Part shown: piece after piece, positions 28,528 through 38,721 of the stretch
Layout of the letters: the number at the start of each line of letters is the position of its first letter
How positions within the stretch are numbered: position 1 is the stretch's first letter
Source of the DNA: Sinobacterium norvegicum
GTDB taxonomy: Bacteria; Pseudomonadota; Gammaproteobacteria; Pseudomonadales; Sinobacteriaceae
Direction: 5' to 3'
Assembly: GCF_923077115.1 (NCBI RefSeq)
Contig: NZ_CAKLPX010000002.1
Location: 124,001-188,000 of the forward strand
Length of the DNA stretch: 64,000 nt
Made by a program: the position numbers and the translations under genes
Notes under the pieces: model-generated
Told to the model about the DNA's origin: nothing
What the model saw: only the letters and a program-made list of their open reading frames with translations
Database searches by the model: none

Positions 28528-28955
28528 GGATTATCTTTTGTTGCCGGTTTTGCGGTGAGGTTATCATCAGCCGTCGCTTGGTTATCGATTCGTTCGGCGG
28601 TTGATTTTTTAGTCACGGCTTGTTCGTCCGCCGCCGTATCGCTACTGGCCTCGGTGGAAGAGTGAAGGTCGAACTCCATGCTTTTTAAACTGGCGCGAAT
28701 ATCGTCAAGGCTGGCATCGGCGTCATTTTTGCCTTTATCGAGTTGCTGCATAATCGATTCGTTATGAATTTGCTGGCGAATCTCGTCGGCATCGAGCTCT
28801 TTTTCGATCTGATCTTTGACCTGGTTAAACATGCTGCGAATTTTTCCAAGCCAGCGACTGGTCGTCCGCACGGCATGTGGCAGACGCTCTGGCCCGAGGA
28901 CAACCAGAGCGATCACGCCAATCATCAGCAGTTCGGTAAAGCCAATATCGAACAC
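28524..28955 (-). CDS. tatB: Twin-arginine translocase subunit TatB
   Basis: 143 residues. [26 protein letters not shown] is the classic TatB membrane helix with the Glu near residue 8 and the Gly-Pro hinge. An amphipathic helix follows ([16 protein letters not shown]), then a charged, Thr/Ala/Asp-rich disordered tail. It lies 3 bp after tatA and overlaps tatC. Confidence 0.96.
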   Translation of the reverse strand: MFDIGFTELLMIGVIALVVLGPERLPHAVRTTSRWLGKIRSMFNQVKDQIEKELDADEIRQQIHNESIMQQLDKGKNDADASLDDIRASLKSMEFDLHSSTEASSDTAADEQAVTKKSTAERIDNQATADDNLTAKPATKDNP

Positions 28956-28958
28956 AGA

Positions 28959-29213
28959 TTATTCGCCTTTTTTGCCATTGTTATCGGCTGCGGCCGCTTC
29001 TTCTTCACCGCTGACTTTTTGTTCCGGCGCCTGGGTCTTGCTCTCTTCGTCGATAGCAGCCTTAGCCTCCTCGTCGGTCATGGCCTTTTTAAAGCCTTTG
29101 ATTGCTCCGCCAAGGTCGCCACCGATGTTCTTCAGTCGCTTGGTGCCGAATAACAACAAAACAATGACCAAAACAATTAATAACTGCCAAATACTGATGC
29201 CACCTAAACCCAT
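28959..29213 (-). CDS. tatA: Twin-arginine translocase subunit TatA
   Basis: 84 residues. A single membrane helix, [16 protein letters not shown], is followed by the [24 protein letters not shown] hinge and amphipathic helix and an acidic tail. TatA oligomers form the export pore. First of the tat genes, 17 bp after hisE. Confidence 0.97.
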   Translation of the reverse strand: MGLGGISIWQLLIVLVIVLLLFGTKRLKNIGGDLGGAIKGFKKAMTDEEAKAAIDEESKTQAPEQKVSGEEEAAAADNNGKKGE

Positions 29214-29230
29214 AATACTGTCCTTTTGCG

Positions 29231-29566
29231 TTATTTAGTTGTGCTACGAGCTGCTTTTTCATCCAGCCCAGAAAGGTTAAAACGTCGTTGTAATTCTTTC
29301 AATACAGCGGTTGAATCGACGCCAAGATGCGATAGTGCCACCAGGGTATGAAACCATAAATCGGCGGTTTCATAGACAACATCACTGTTGTCACCGCTGG
29401 TTTCGGCATCTTTGGCGGCAAGAATAGTCTCGGTACACTCTTCGCCGACTTTTTCTAATATTTTATTTAGCCCCTTGCTATGCAGCGAGGCGACATAAGA
29501 GCTGTCGGCGTCGGCCTGTTTACGGGCAATTAATACTTGGTCTAATTGTGCTAATACATTATCCAT
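29231..29566 (-). CDS. hisE: Phosphoribosyl-ATP pyrophosphatase HisE
   Basis: 111 residues of the MazG-like all-alpha fold. [21 protein letters not shown] and [10 protein letters not shown] then [21 protein letters not shown] contain the acidic metal ligands (EExxE and ExxDxxF patterns). It hydrolyses PR-ATP to PR-AMP, step 2 of histidine synthesis. It is separate from hisI here, as in Pseudomonas, not fused as in E. coli. 19 bp after hisI. Confidence 0.96.
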   Translation of the reverse strand: MDNVLAQLDQVLIARKQADADSSYVASLHSKGLNKILEKVGEECTETILAAKDAETSGDNSDVVYETADLWFHTLVALSHLGVDSTAVLKELQRRFNLSGLDEKAARSTTK

Positions 29567-29585
29567 GACTTTTGTCGCCTGTTAA

Positions 29586-29975
29586 CTACTTGTTATAGAT
29601 GCTATTTGGGTCTTTGACAACAGGGTCGACTGACTGCCACTGACCCTCTTCATAGCGCCGATAAAAACAGCTCCGCCTGCCGGTATGGCAGGCGATGTCG
29701 CCAAGTTGTTCCACTTTCAGCAGAATGACATCGGCATCGCAGTCGAGGCGCAGTTCATGGAGTCGTTGAATATGGCCAGACTCTTCACCCTTGCGCCACA
29801 GTTTTTGGCGTGATCGTGACCAGTAAATGGCGCGATTTTCATCGACGGTTAATTGCAGCGACTCCCGGTTCATCCAGGCCATCATGAGGATCTCACCGGT
29901 CTGGTAGTCCTGGGCAATGGCGGCAATCAGGCCGTCTTCTGTCCACTGTATATCTTCGAGCAAGGTATGGTTCAT
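29586..29975 (-). CDS. hisI: Phosphoribosyl-AMP cyclohydrolase HisI
   Basis: 129 residues. [38 protein letters not shown] is the signature region, of which [17 protein letters not shown] is the catalytic core. [15 protein letters not shown] and [11 protein letters not shown] supply the zinc and magnesium ligands. It opens the ring of PR-AMP in histidine synthesis. ATG 29975 is chosen over the in-frame GTG six bases upstream because it gives the usual N-terminus. It is followed by hisE. Confidence 0.96.
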   Translation of the reverse strand: MNHTLLEDIQWTEDGLIAAIAQDYQTGEILMMAWMNRESLQLTVDENRAIYWSRSRQKLWRKGEESGHIQRLHELRLDCDADVILLKVEQLGDIACHTGRRSCFYRRYEEGQWQSVDPVVKDPNSIYNK

Positions 29976-30059
29976 AATCACTATAATTCTTTAATAAATA
30001 ACTTCTTTTCAAATATCATAATATACGACAATTATGACGGTAAATAGTCAATATTGTTG

Positions 30060-31697
30060 TTAGCGCCTCAGCAAACAGATCGCGGCAATAAGTAGCAGGG
30101 CGGCACTGGCTGTCGGCAGTTGGCTGAGTTGTTGCATCAGCGCTGGCTGACTGATGATGACGGCCCCGGCAACCGCTAGCAGGGCAATAGCGCCACGTCT
30201 GCGGGTACGGGCCTGCTGCTGTTGGAGACGCCTGAGGGTTTGCTGTTGTTCGCGCTGTGAGTCGGCCAGCTGCGCCAACTTCGGAGCCTGTTGTAGTGAT
30301 TCAATCATCATATCGGGTACTTTAGGAAGCTTTTCCAGCCAGCTGGGTGCCCGCTTCATTGTCTCTTTCAACAGAGTTTTGGGGCTGTAGTTCTGCTTTA
30401 ACCAGTCTTCCAAATAGGGTTTAGCGGTCTGCCAGAGGTCAAGTTCAGGGTAGAGTTGGCGGCCAAGCCCTTCAATATGCAGCAATGTTTTCTGTAGTAA
30501 TACGAGTGAGGGCTGTACCTCCATTTCGAAGCGCCGGGCTGTTTGGAATAAATACAACAGTAGCTCGGCAAAGGAAATTTCACCCAGCGGCTTTTCAAAG
30601 ATTGGCTCACAGGCGGCCCGAATAGCACCTTCAAAGTCTTGTACACGAGTGTGCGCCGGTACCCAGCCGCATTCAACGTGTAGCTCGGCTACCTCGCGAT
30701 ACTGCTGTTGGAATATGGCCAGCAGGTTGCGGGCGAGGTAGTGGCGATCAAAGTCGCTGAGGCTGCCCATAATGGCACAGTCAATGGCAATATAGGACGG
30801 GTTGTCGGCTTGGCTGCCGTCGATAAAAATATTGCCGGGATGCATGTCTGCATGGAAAAAATTGTCGCGAAAAACCTGGGTGAAAAAGATCTCTACGCCG
30901 CGTTCGGCGAGCAATTTTAGATTGAGTTTTTTCGCCTGCATAGTCGCAATATCGGACAGTGCAATTCCGTATATGCGCTCCATAACCATGACGGTGGGGC
31001 GGCAGTGTTGCCAGTACACCACGGGCACATAAAGAGAATCCGAGTCGGCGAAATTACGTCTGAGTTGCGAGGTGTTAGCGGCCTCGCGCTGGAGATCTAA
31101 CTCGTCGAAAATGGTGTGCTTGTATTCTTCTACCACGTCGACGGGGCGTAGACGTTTACCGTCGGGTAGGTAGCGTGCAATGAGAGCGGCGAGTTTGAAC
31201 ATCAGCGCAATATCGCTGCTGATGACCTGTTCTATCTCGGGCCGGACAACCTTGACCACGACCTCCTGTCCGTCTTTTAACGTGGCGGTATGGACTTGGG
31301 CAATCGAGGCGGAGGCGAGCGCTGTTGGCTCAAAGCTGGCAAAGATGTTGTCGACCTTGTCGTCGAGTGCCGATTCAATAATAGCGATGGCTTGGTCGCT
31401 GCCAAAGGGGGGGACCTTATCTTGCAGCAGCGCCAACTCATCAACAATATCCTGCGGTAGGATGTCGCCTCGGGTCGATAGCATTTGACCAAATTTGATG
31501 AAAATAGGGCCGAGCTCAATCAGTGCTAGACGGATGCGCTCGCCGCGGCTGAGGTCGGGCTGAGGAATCAGTCGCAGGGGGGATAGGGTGAAGATGAGAC
31601 GAAGCGCCACCGGCAGACGATGCTTGGGAATCAATATGTCTAAGCGGTAGCGGGCGGTTACCCAAATGATAGTCAGTAAACGTAACAGGGTTTTCAC
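30060..31697 (-). CDS. ubiB: UbiB, atypical kinase-like ATPase for ubiquinone synthesis
   Basis: 545 residues. The family-specific KxGQ motif lies in [16 protein letters not shown] (near residue 75), with AxxSIAQVH ([13 protein letters not shown]), the EDxQREAxN-like [18 protein letters not shown], and the metal-binding [12 protein letters not shown] and AIDCAIMG. Two C-terminal membrane helices ([15 protein letters not shown] and [12 protein letters not shown]) match the UbiB anchor. It supports the Ubi complex at the membrane. It stands between ubiJ and hisI in one leftward run. Confidence 0.96.
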   Translation of the reverse strand: MKTLLRLLTIIWVTARYRLDILIPKHRLPVALRLIFTLSPLRLIPQPDLSRGERIRLALIELGPIFIKFGQMLSTRGDILPQDIVDELALLQDKVPPFGSDQAIAIIESALDDKVDNIFASFEPTALASASIAQVHTATLKDGQEVVVKVVRPEIEQVISSDIALMFKLAALIARYLPDGKRLRPVDVVEEYKHTIFDELDLQREAANTSQLRRNFADSDSLYVPVVYWQHCRPTVMVMERIYGIALSDIATMQAKKLNLKLLAERGVEIFFTQVFRDNFFHADMHPGNIFIDGSQADNPSYIAIDCAIMGSLSDFDRHYLARNLLAIFQQQYREVAELHVECGWVPAHTRVQDFEGAIRAACEPIFEKPLGEISFAELLLYLFQTARRFEMEVQPSLVLLQKTLLHIEGLGRQLYPELDLWQTAKPYLEDWLKQNYSPKTLLKETMKRAPSWLEKLPKVPDMMIESLQQAPKLAQLADSQREQQQTLRRLQQQQARTRRRGAIALLAVAGAVIISQPALMQQLSQLPTASAALLLIAAICLLRR

Positions 31698-31720
31698 CGG
31701 TAATTTCCTATTTTTGGTGC

Positions 31721-32365
31721 TTATTGTTTCGCTAGCTTACTGGCGAGTCGGTCGACTCTTGCCTGCAGTCTCTCGGTGCTATTGGCGAGCTTCCCGACCT
31801 GTTGATAAAAGTCTTCGAGTTCTGCCTTGGGTGGGCTTAGTCGTCCTTCTTCGAGAATATAATCGCTGGTTTGACGCTGCAGGTTTTGCTGTAGTTTGCG
31901 GCCAAAGTTGAAGCCGCCACGCAAGATAGAGCCAACGGTATTAGCGGCCATGTCAGCGACGCTGCTGCCGCCAAGTGCCTGGCTGATCGCCGCCTCCCAA
32001 TCGATGTCGAGCTCTTTCAAAATGCCCTGTAGCTGCATCAAAGGGGCGCTGTCGCCGGTGAGGGTGATGTCGCCGTTGATTAATGCAGAGGCTGCGTCGT
32101 CGGCGCTGACGAGCTGAACAAACTCACTGGCACTACCGCGCAGGTGGGTATCGACCACGCCGTCGTTAAAACCCCGAAGAGAGAGATAATCGGCTTCGGG
32201 ACAGAGGAAGAAATCGAGTGAGGGCTGGGTGATTTCAATATGGAAAACCCGCTGATCGAGCTCCGCCAGTGCACCTTGGGTACCGGGGTCGAAGCGCAGG
32301 GCAACATTGATTGCCTGTTCTAGTGCGGCCAGACCGGCGGTATGGATGGTGGGGTGGATAATCAA
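31721..32365 (-). CDS. ubiJ: UbiJ, SCP2-domain accessory factor for ubiquinone synthesis
   Basis: 214 residues. The N-terminal SCP2-like lipid-binding domain ([20 protein letters not shown], then a [18 protein letters not shown] pattern) is followed by a coiled C-terminal part ([22 protein letters not shown]). UbiJ binds ubiquinone intermediates and scaffolds the Ubi complex. The order ubiE-ubiJ-ubiB is the standard one. The start overlaps the ubiE stop by 4 bp. Confidence 0.95.
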   Translation of the reverse strand: MIIHPTIHTAGLAALEQAINVALRFDPGTQGALAELDQRVFHIEITQPSLDFFLCPEADYLSLRGFNDGVVDTHLRGSASEFVQLVSADDAASALINGDITLTGDSAPLMQLQGILKELDIDWEAAISQALGGSSVADMAANTVGSILRGGFNFGRKLQQNLQRQTSDYILEEGRLSPPKAELEDFYQQVGKLANSTERLQARVDRLASKLAKQ

Positions 32366-33111
32366 GGTTTCACGCCCTTGTGCAGCGCAACAATACCACC
32401 GGTCATATTGTAAAATTCAGTCATTGCAAAGCCGGCGTCATCCATCATTTCTTTCAGCGTTTGCTGGTCGGGGTGCATGCGTATACTCTCGGCCAAATAC
32501 TGATAGCTGTCGGCATCATCGGTAATCAGCTTGCCCATCTTCGGCAGTAGTTTAAACGAATAGTTATCGTAGGCCTTAGACAGTAATTCATTCTCAGGTT
32601 TAGAGAATTCCAGAACTAATAATCGGCCACCAGGCTTTAACACCCGCAACATCGACCGCAGTGCCTTATCTTTGTCGGTAACATTACGCAGGCCGAAGGC
32701 AATGGTAATGCAGTCGAAGTGGTTGTCTGGGAACGGCAGATATTGGGCGTCAGCTTGGACGTAATTAATGTTGCTGCAAACACCGCGGTCGATCAGTTTG
32801 TCGCGGCCGACCTTGAGCATCGAATCGTTGATGTCAGCCAGTACAACCTCACCCGTAGGGCCAACAAGACGGGAGAACTTAGCGGCTAGATCGCCGGTAC
32901 CGCCGGCGATGTCGAGCACCCTATGACCGCGTCGAACGCCACTGACTTCGATGGTAAAGCGCTTCCATATCCGGTGCACGCCGCCGCTCATTAAATCGTT
33001 CATCAAGTCATACTTGGCGGCAACTGAGTGGAATACGCCGGCGACTAGGCCAGCCTTCTCTTCATTGTTGACGGTTTTATAACCAAAGTGGGTTGTTTTG
33101 TTATCGCTCAT
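32362..33111 (-). CDS. ubiE: UbiE, demethylmenaquinol/2-polyprenyl-benzoquinol C-methyltransferase
   Basis: 249 residues from ATG 33111. The reading frame extends 17 codons further, but [19 protein letters not shown] matches the normal UbiE N-terminus. SAM-binding motif I is [15 protein letters not shown], with [20 protein letters not shown] and [23 protein letters not shown] following. It methylates the quinone ring at C-2. First gene of the long run to tatC. Confidence 0.97.
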   Translation of the reverse strand: MSDNKTTHFGYKTVNNEEKAGLVAGVFHSVAAKYDLMNDLMSGGVHRIWKRFTIEVSGVRRGHRVLDIAGGTGDLAAKFSRLVGPTGEVVLADINDSMLKVGRDKLIDRGVCSNINYVQADAQYLPFPDNHFDCITIAFGLRNVTDKDKALRSMLRVLKPGGRLLVLEFSKPENELLSKAYDNYSFKLLPKMGKLITDDADSYQYLAESIRMHPDQQTLKEMMDDAGFAMTEFYNMTGGIVALHKGVKP

Positions 33112-33278
33112 GGCAGCTACGGGGTCACTGTTGCAAAAATTATGGGGACTATTGTATCGCAATACGCCGCTATTAATAGACGTCGGTGGGCTTTATCGCC
33201 GTGGCTGAGTCAATTTTGCCACGGTTGTTGGGCCGGCGTCAGTGAATCGTGCCCTTTAGCCGGCATAATCGGTGGGGT

Positions 33279-33674
33279 TTAGTTACCTAAACGAATCACC
33301 TGGGTGTCAGCGTCACGGCTTTGACCGGCTTCTGCCAAACGTGCCAAATAATCCTGCCACTTCTCCGCTTGCTCGACCGAGAGTTCGTATAGGTAGGCCC
33401 AAGAATACAGGCCGGAGTTATGACCGTCGTCGAAGTGTAGCTGTACCGCATAGTTGCCAACAGGCACTATTTGTTGGATCTCGACGTCCCGCTTGCCGAA
33501 TTGCAAGACCTCAGCACCGACACCGTGTCCCTGCACTTCGGCAGAGGGTGAGTGCACACGAAGATACTCCGCCGGCAGGCTATATTCCATCGGCTGGTTG
33601 CCGCCATAGCTGAGCACCAGCAGCTTCGACTTCTTTTTATAATTAATATTGCTGGGGATGTGGCTGGGGTTCAT
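33279..33674 (-). CDS. DUF971 protein (gamma-butyrobetaine hydroxylase N-terminal-like)
   Basis: 131 residues. YSLPAEYLRVHSPSAEVQGHG, VGNYAVQLHFDDGHNSGLYSWAYLYEL and the terminal WQDYLARLAEAG are typical of DUF971, the small domain that precedes gamma-butyrobetaine hydroxylase in some enzymes. Stand-alone members occur beside hslVU and ubiE in Pseudomonas. The role is unknown; some relatives are linked to Fe-S or metal binding but this one lacks a Cys cluster. It may be the first gene of the ubiE run, with 167 bp between. Confidence 0.88.
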   Translation of the reverse strand: MNPSHIPSNINYKKKSKLLVLSYGGNQPMEYSLPAEYLRVHSPSAEVQGHGVGAEVLQFGKRDVEIQQIVPVGNYAVQLHFDDGHNSGLYSWAYLYELSVEQAEKWQDYLARLAEAGQSRDADTQVIRLGN

Positions 33675-33704
33675 TGTTGCTCCTGTGGGTAGAATGAGAC
33701 GGCA

Positions 33705-33741
33705 TAAAAAAAGGTTATCGCCGAAGACAATAACCTTTTTT
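33705..33741 (-). terminator. Terminator of maeB
   Basis: GGTTAT (33713-33718) pairs with ATAACC (33730-33735) across an 11-base loop, with A7 and T6 on the two sides. It works in both directions; its position suits maeB on the minus strand. Confidence 0.8.
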
Positions 33742-33819
33742 ACCCTACCGCAGCACGGTTAGCAAACGCTGTTGCTGAAGGCTGCTGAGCGGATCTCGCT
33801 GACGTGTTGCTGTGATGGC

Positions 33820-35079
33820 TTAAATATCGTCAGCGCTGAGCAGCGGATAGTTAGCCGGGTAGCCGGTCTGCGCAACGCCGGTGTCTATGGCGGCCTGTGC
33901 AACCGCGGCGCTGACCAGGCCGAGTAAACGGCTATCCATTGGTTTTGGGATGATGTAGTCGCGCCCGTAGCTCAGGCTGTCAACGTTACAGGCCTCGAGT
34001 ACCACTTGAGGGACTTCCTGCTTGGCCAAGTCTTTTATCGCGTGTACTGCGGCAATCTTCATTTCTTCGTTGATGGCGGTGGCACGAACATCGAGGGCGC
34101 CGCGGAAGATGAAGGGGAAGCCGAGGACGTTGTTTACCTGGTTGGGGAAGTCTGAACGGCCAGTCGCCATGATTAAGTCGTCGCGAGTGCTGCGGGCCAG
34201 CGCCGGTGCAATTTCCGGATCTGGGTTTGAGCAGGCAAAGACGACTGGGTTTGGTGCCATTGAAGCCAATAGTTCGGCAGACAATAGGTTTGGGCCCGAT
34301 AATCCAACAAAGGCATCGGCATCTTTACAGGCGTCTGCAAGCGTGCGGTCGGTGGTGTCGCTGGCAAACTCGGCCTTGTACTGGTTGACACCGTCACGGC
34401 CCTTGTAGATAACGCCCTTGCGGTCTAGCATGCGGATGTTGTCGGTTTGCACACCGACACTGACCAGTAAGCGCATGCAGGCAATCGCTGCTGCGCCAGC
34501 ACCGAGGCAGACAATCTTGGCGTCAGCAACGGTTTTACCTTGGATTTCTAGGGCGTTTAACATGCCGGCTGCGGTTACGATGGCGGTACCGTGTTGGTCG
34601 TCATGAAACACCGGGATGTCGCAGGCTTCGATTAACTGCTTTTCGATCTCGAAGCATTCGGGTGCTTTGATGTCTTCGAGGTTGATGCCGCCAAATGTAG
34701 AGGCAATGTTCTTAACTGTGCGAATGAACTCATCTTGATCTTCGGTATCCACTTCGATATCGATTGAATCAACGCCGGCAAAGCGCTTAAAGAGTAGGCT
34801 CTTGCCCTCCATTACTGGCTTGCTGGCTAAGGCGCCAAGGTTACCGAGGCCGAGAATGGCGGTGCCGTTTGAGATGACGGCAACCAGGTTGCCCTTGGCG
34901 GTATATTTGTATGCGTCTTCTGGGTTTTCAGCGATGGCGCGTACGGGCTCAGCAACACCGGGGCTGTAGGCAAGGGCTAGGTCGTCTTGGGTGGCCGACG
35001 CGGTGGTTAGCGCCAGGCCAACTTTACCAGGCTTGGGGAAGGCGTGATAATCGAGAGCGGCTTGTTTTTTATCTGACAT
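33820..35079 (-). CDS. maeB: Malic enzyme (short form, malate to pyruvate)
   Basis: 419 residues, so only the catalytic part without the phosphotransacetylase-like domain of E. coli MaeB. Landmarks are LALAYSPGVAEPVRAI, VAVISNGTAILGLGNLG, SIDIEVDTEDQDEFIRTV, the NINLEDIKAPECFEIE-type metal site (here GINLEDIKAPECFEIE), IPVFHDDQHGTAIV and a Rossmann GAGAAAIACMRLL. It decarboxylates malate with NAD(P). A terminator follows at 33705. Single gene. Confidence 0.94.
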   Translation of the reverse strand: MSDKKQAALDYHAFPKPGKVGLALTTASATQDDLALAYSPGVAEPVRAIAENPEDAYKYTAKGNLVAVISNGTAILGLGNLGALASKPVMEGKSLLFKRFAGVDSIDIEVDTEDQDEFIRTVKNIASTFGGINLEDIKAPECFEIEKQLIEACDIPVFHDDQHGTAIVTAAGMLNALEIQGKTVADAKIVCLGAGAAAIACMRLLVSVGVQTDNIRMLDRKGVIYKGRDGVNQYKAEFASDTTDRTLADACKDADAFVGLSGPNLLSAELLASMAPNPVVFACSNPDPEIAPALARSTRDDLIMATGRSDFPNQVNNVLGFPFIFRGALDVRATAINEEMKIAAVHAIKDLAKQEVPQVVLEACNVDSLSYGRDYIIPKPMDSRLLGLVSAAVAQAAIDTGVAQTGYPANYPLLSADDI

Positions 35080-35188
35080 TATTTGTACCTTAAAAATCTT
35101 GGTTTAATGTAACCGCTATAAATTGATAGGCAGTGTTTTGTGCTGCCTTGGGGCTTACGTTGAGCTGTTCTCACTCTGACGCGCCCTG

Positions 35189-35596
35189 CTATTGCAAATT
35201 ATAGCGTGCAAATTCTTGGTCATGGCAATGGTTAACAACCAAGGCTTCGCCACGTTTTCTGTGATGGGCGGTAACCGCGATACAGAAACCCCGTAGGCGA
35301 CAGATTATAAACTGTTGGCCGGTGTTGTTGGCGTTAAAATAGTGCATATCAGCGAGTCTGATATTACTGCTAATTTTAAGCCTGCCTGGTTGTGGCGCCA
35401 ATGGGAGCCACGGGAATAAGAAAGAAATAGTCAGCGACGGTTCTGGTCTCCCCAGCGCTGAATATGTTGTTATCTTTCTTTGCCTATCAATGGTCGCTGG
35501 GCGAGTCACGGATGGCTAAATTTGTGCCTGCTGTCACCGGGGGTTATCGCCCGATCTGATAGCTGGTCTGTATCGTGCACTACGCCGGTGACACGA
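35189..35596 (-). pseudogene. Possible remnant of a thermonuclease-like (SNase) gene
   Basis: The region between maeB and rpmE holds no intact gene. On the minus strand, one frame at 35552-35596 reads RVTGVVHDTDQLSDR, which resembles the SNase opening VxxVxDGDTLxLxDGR with a damaged catalytic region. Another frame (35189-35509) ends FIICRLRGFCIAVTAHH and LVVNHCHDQEFARYNL, like the basic C-terminal part. In Pseudomonas a thermonuclease gene lies next to rpmE. This is a weak, by-eye match and could be chance. Confidence 0.25.
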
Positions 35597-35619
35597 TAAA
35601 GGCTCAATGTGCCTGTTCT

Positions 35620-35650
35620 TGATCAAAAAAGCTAGTGCCGGTTTTGATCA
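35620..35650. repeat. Perfect 9-bp inverted repeat TGATCAAAA/TTTTGATCA
   Basis: TGATCAAAA (35620-35628) and TTTTGATCA (35642-35650) with a 13-base spacer. The arms contain the GATCAA core seen upstream of the porin. It may be an operator or the stem of a decayed terminator. Confidence 0.45.
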
Positions 35651-35790
35651 TTATTGCACAACGGCGAACTTATTCGTCTATTTGGGGGTAAAGCCCAAAA
35701 ACATTAAGCCAATTGTAGCGGCCGAACTTGAAAAGTCGTGTCACTGTCGCGGTTTGTGGCGTCAGTGAGTGCTTGCCTGCAATTGAGCCA

Positions 35791-35827
35791 AAAAAAAGCA
35801 CTAGCGAGAATATCGGTAGTGCTTTTT
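35791..35827 (-). terminator. Terminator of rpmE
   Basis: AGCACTA (35798-35804) pairs with TAGTGCT (35817-35823), flanked by A8 and T6. It is 45 bp past the rpmE stop on the minus strand. Confidence 0.82.
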
Positions 35828-35871
35828 TACTATGACATGGCCGTGGCCATGTCACCGTGTTCTGATCGCTA

Positions 35872-36087
35872 TTAAGAGCGAGTAGAACGTGAGCTGAAGC
35901 GCTTCTTGAAGCGATCAACACGGCCACCGGTGCTGGCTTCTTTCTGCTTACCGGTATAGAACGGGTGACAGCTAGAGCAAACATCAACGTGTAGCTCTTT
36001 GCCTAGTGTTGACTTGGTTTCGATGACGTTGCCACAGCTGCAGGTAGCAGTGATGGCTTGGTAATTTGGGTGAATACCTTCTTTCAT
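35872..36087 (-). CDS. rpmE: 50S ribosomal protein L31 (zinc-binding form)
   Basis: 71 residues from ATG 36087, preceded by AGGA; an upstream in-frame ATG at 36123 gives an unnatural N-terminus. [10 protein letters not shown] is the normal opening. Cys16, Cys18, Cys37 and Cys40 form the zinc site of the C+ type of L31, and HPFYTGKQ is conserved. It helps bridge the ribosomal subunits. It diverges from priA, as in Pseudomonas. Confidence 0.97.
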   Translation of the reverse strand: MKEGIHPNYQAITATCSCGNVIETKSTLGKELHVDVCSSCHPFYTGKQKEASTGGRVDRFKKRFSSRSTRS

Positions 36088-36353
36088 GGTCGCAATCCTA
36101 TTTTTGGAGGAGCCGCCACTCAAGCTTTCTCGAGCACCGCACCAACAGGGCGTGAATAAATTTTAAGTGTGTCAAAAACACAGGAGGCCGGATTCTACCA
36201 AAATAATCGGCGGAGGCAAGCGTCAATTGAATTTTGTGCGCTATTAGTTTCTGTGTCGGCAGCGAGATTGTTCGGTATATTTCGCTCGTGACCATCTGTT
36301 ACCGTGTTAGCATCTATAAATATCAGTGGCTTGTTGGGGAGTAATCGATAGCA

Positions 36354-38636
36354 ATGAGTAGTAGTAACCGTGATCAGGTGCCGGCACCGGCTAATAGCCT
36401 GGGGCTCGATGCGCCGATACCCAGGGCTGCTGTCTGGCGGGTCGCGGTGCCGACACCGCTGCGTAAGCTGTATGATTATTTGCCTGCTGCCGGTCTCAGC
36501 GCTACCGAAATAGCCCGGGTGCAGCCGGGGTGCCGAGTCAAGGTATCCTTTGGCCGGCAAAACCTGATTGCTGTTGTGGTCGACCCTGACGCGGTGGCCG
36601 ATATCGCCGTCAGCAAGCTTAAGCCGGTGCAGCAGCTACTGGATGATCAGCCGGTGATTGCAGACGATGTCTTTGAACTGTGCCGGTGGATCAGTCGTTA
36701 TTATCACTACGGCCTTGGCGAGGTGCTCAGTGGTGCGATGCCGGTGATGTTGCGCAAGGGGCGGTCAACTGCGGTCAGCAAAAAATTGTGGCGTCTGACC
36801 ACGATGGGCAAGGGTTTGCCTGAGGGCGGATTAAAGAAGGCTAAGAAGCAGGCGCAGCTGTTACAGCTGCTGCAGCGTCACCCGCAGGGGATGGATAATG
36901 CGGCGCTCAAGGCTGAGGGTGTGAGCACTGCGGTAAGCCGGGCGATGTCAGCAAAGGCGCTGATTGAGCAGGTTGAGGTCTTTGACGATCAGATGATGGG
37001 GGAGAGGCTTGATAGTCGTCTTGCCGAGACGGAGTTAGTGCTGACCGAAGAGCAGCGGCAAGCGGTTAATGGTGTTGACGATAAGGGGTTTGCCGCCACG
37101 TTGCTTGAAGGGGTGACGGGCAGCGGTAAGACTGAGGTTTATCTGCAGTTAATACACCGGCAATTGATCGCTGGGCGACAGGCGCTGGTATTGGTACCGG
37201 AGATCGGCCTGACGCCACAGACACGTCAACGCTTTGCCGACCGTTTTAGCTGCCCGGTTGCGATGGTGCATTCGGGAATGAGCGACGGTGACCGTCTCGA
37301 TGTATGGCGTCGCGCCAAGGCTGGCGAGGTCGGCGTGGTCATCGGCACCCGCTCGGCGCTGTTTACCAGTTTTGCTCACCTTGGTGTGATTATTGTTGAT
37401 GAGGAGCACGACACCTCGTTTAAACAACTGGAAGGGGTGCGCTATAACGCCAGAGACGCTGCCTTGGTGCGGGCCAAGCAATTGGCCATTCCAATTATAC
37501 TGGGTTCAGCAACTCCCTCGTTAGAGACCTTAAATAACGCCCAGTCAGGTCGTTATAACCACGCCCGCTTGCTACAGCGTGCCGGCGCGGCCAAGCCACC
37601 AAAGATGCAGCTGGTCGACGTGCGTAATCAGAATATGCACGAGGGTATGAGTGGCGAGCTGTTAGCGGCGATGCGTGCAGAGCTTGAGCAAAGCCGACAG
37701 GTATTAGTCTTTTTGAATCGGCGGGGTTTCTCGCCCTCGCTGATGTGTCATGACTGCGGTTGGAATGCCGGCTGTCTGCAATGTGATGCCAATATGACTG
37801 TGCATTTAACACCGCGACACCTGCGCTGCCATCATTGTGATAGCCGCCGTCAGCTACCAGATTATTGCCCCGAGTGCCACAGTGCCAATCTCAGCGGTGA
37901 AGGCGTCGGCACGGAGCGGAGTCAGCGCGCTCTGGAACAGTTGTTCCCCGACTACCCGGTGCTGCGTGTCGACCGCGATACCGTGTCGCGCAAGGGCGAA
38001 CTCGAGCAGTTGCTCGAGCAGGTTAATGGTGGTGCCCCCTGTATTTTAGTGGGCACTCAAATGTTGGCCAAGGGGCATCACTTCCCCAATGTGACGCTGG
38101 TGGCGATTGCCGACGCCGATGCCGGATTCTTTAGCAGCGACTTTCGTGGCGCCGAGCGAATCAGCCAGTTGTTGGTACAGGTGGCGGGTCGGGCGGGTCG
38201 AGCCGAATTGCCAGGTCGAGTGCTGATACAGACCCATCACCCCGAGCAGCCTCTGCTGCTGGAGTTGTTGCAGCGGGGTTATCACGGCGTCGCCCAGTCG
38301 CTGTTGGTCGAACGGCAAGTATTATCATTGCCGCCCAGTGGTTATTTGGTGATGCTGCGTGCCGATGCCCGTTACGAGCAGTTAGCAGAGCAGATGCTGC
38401 AACGACTGCGGGATGAGCTGCAACATCTGGCGGCCGATCGTGTCGCCTGGGTGGGGCCAATGCCGGCACTGATGCTGCGTCGCCAGGGGCGGTTCCGGGC
38501 GCAATTAATGCTCAAGTCGACCAGTCGTTCTATATTGTCGCAGTTGACTTCGGCCATTGTCGATTGGCTCGAAAAGGACAAGCAGGGGCGGCAAATGCGC
38601 TGGTCTGTCGATGTTGACCCGCAGGAAACTATTTAA
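36354..38636 (+). CDS. priA: Primosomal protein N' (PriA), replication restart helicase
   Basis: 760 residues. An N-terminal DNA-binding part (VAVPTPLRKLYDYLPA, GCRVKVSFGRQNLIAVVV) precedes helicase motif I GVTGSGKT (253-260), DEEHD, the GSATPSLETL motif and the zinc region CHDCGWNAGCLQCDANM then CHHCDSRRQLPDYCPEC with eight cysteines. VGTQMLAKGHHFPNVTLV and QVAGRAGRA complete the helicase core. It reloads the replisome at stalled forks. A terminator follows before argS. Confidence 0.97.
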   Translation: MSSSNRDQVPAPANSLGLDAPIPRAAVWRVAVPTPLRKLYDYLPAAGLSATEIARVQPGCRVKVSFGRQNLIAVVVDPDAVADIAVSKLKPVQQLLDDQPVIADDVFELCRWISRYYHYGLGEVLSGAMPVMLRKGRSTAVSKKLWRLTTMGKGLPEGGLKKAKKQAQLLQLLQRHPQGMDNAALKAEGVSTAVSRAMSAKALIEQVEVFDDQMMGERLDSRLAETELVLTEEQRQAVNGVDDKGFAATLLEGVTGSGKTEVYLQLIHRQLIAGRQALVLVPEIGLTPQTRQRFADRFSCPVAMVHSGMSDGDRLDVWRRAKAGEVGVVIGTRSALFTSFAHLGVIIVDEEHDTSFKQLEGVRYNARDAALVRAKQLAIPIILGSATPSLETLNNAQSGRYNHARLLQRAGAAKPPKMQLVDVRNQNMHEGMSGELLAAMRAELEQSRQVLVFLNRRGFSPSLMCHDCGWNAGCLQCDANMTVHLTPRHLRCHHCDSRRQLPDYCPECHSANLSGEGVGTERSQRALEQLFPDYPVLRVDRDTVSRKGELEQLLEQVNGGAPCILVGTQMLAKGHHFPNVTLVAIADADAGFFSSDFRGAERISQLLVQVAGRAGRAELPGRVLIQTHHPEQPLLLELLQRGYHGVAQSLLVERQVLSLPPSGYLVMLRADARYEQLAEQMLQRLRDELQHLAADRVAWVGPMPALMLRRQGRFRAQLMLKSTSRSILSQLTSAIVDWLEKDKQGRQMRWSVDVDPQETI

Positions 38637-38669
38637 TATCGCCCTGGCGGCTTGGCAAACAGATAAAAT

Positions 38670-38694
38670 AACCGGATAATTGCCGGTTCTTTTT
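38670..38694 (+). terminator. Terminator of priA
   Basis: AACCGG (38670-38675), loop ATAATTG, CCGGTT (38683-38688), followed by CTTTTT. Confidence 0.7.
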
Positions 38695-38721
38695 ATTATA
38701 TTTCAGAGTTGTCGACCAATC

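Larger units (their letters stand above)
35080..35871. other. 792-bp stretch without an intact gene between maeB and rpmE
   Basis: This holds the maeB upstream region, the possible nuclease remnant listed above, a TGATCAAAA/TTTTGATCA inverted repeat at 35620-35650, and the rpmE terminator near 35798. I see no tRNA or other structural RNA in it. Confidence 0.6.

Noticed and set aside
35670-35987. 105-codon minus-strand frame overlapping rpmE
   Set aside because: It overlaps rpmE in another frame and passes through its terminator.
38680-38721. Upstream TTG extension of argS
   Set aside because: It would translate through the priA terminator hairpin; the conserved N-terminus starts at 38722.
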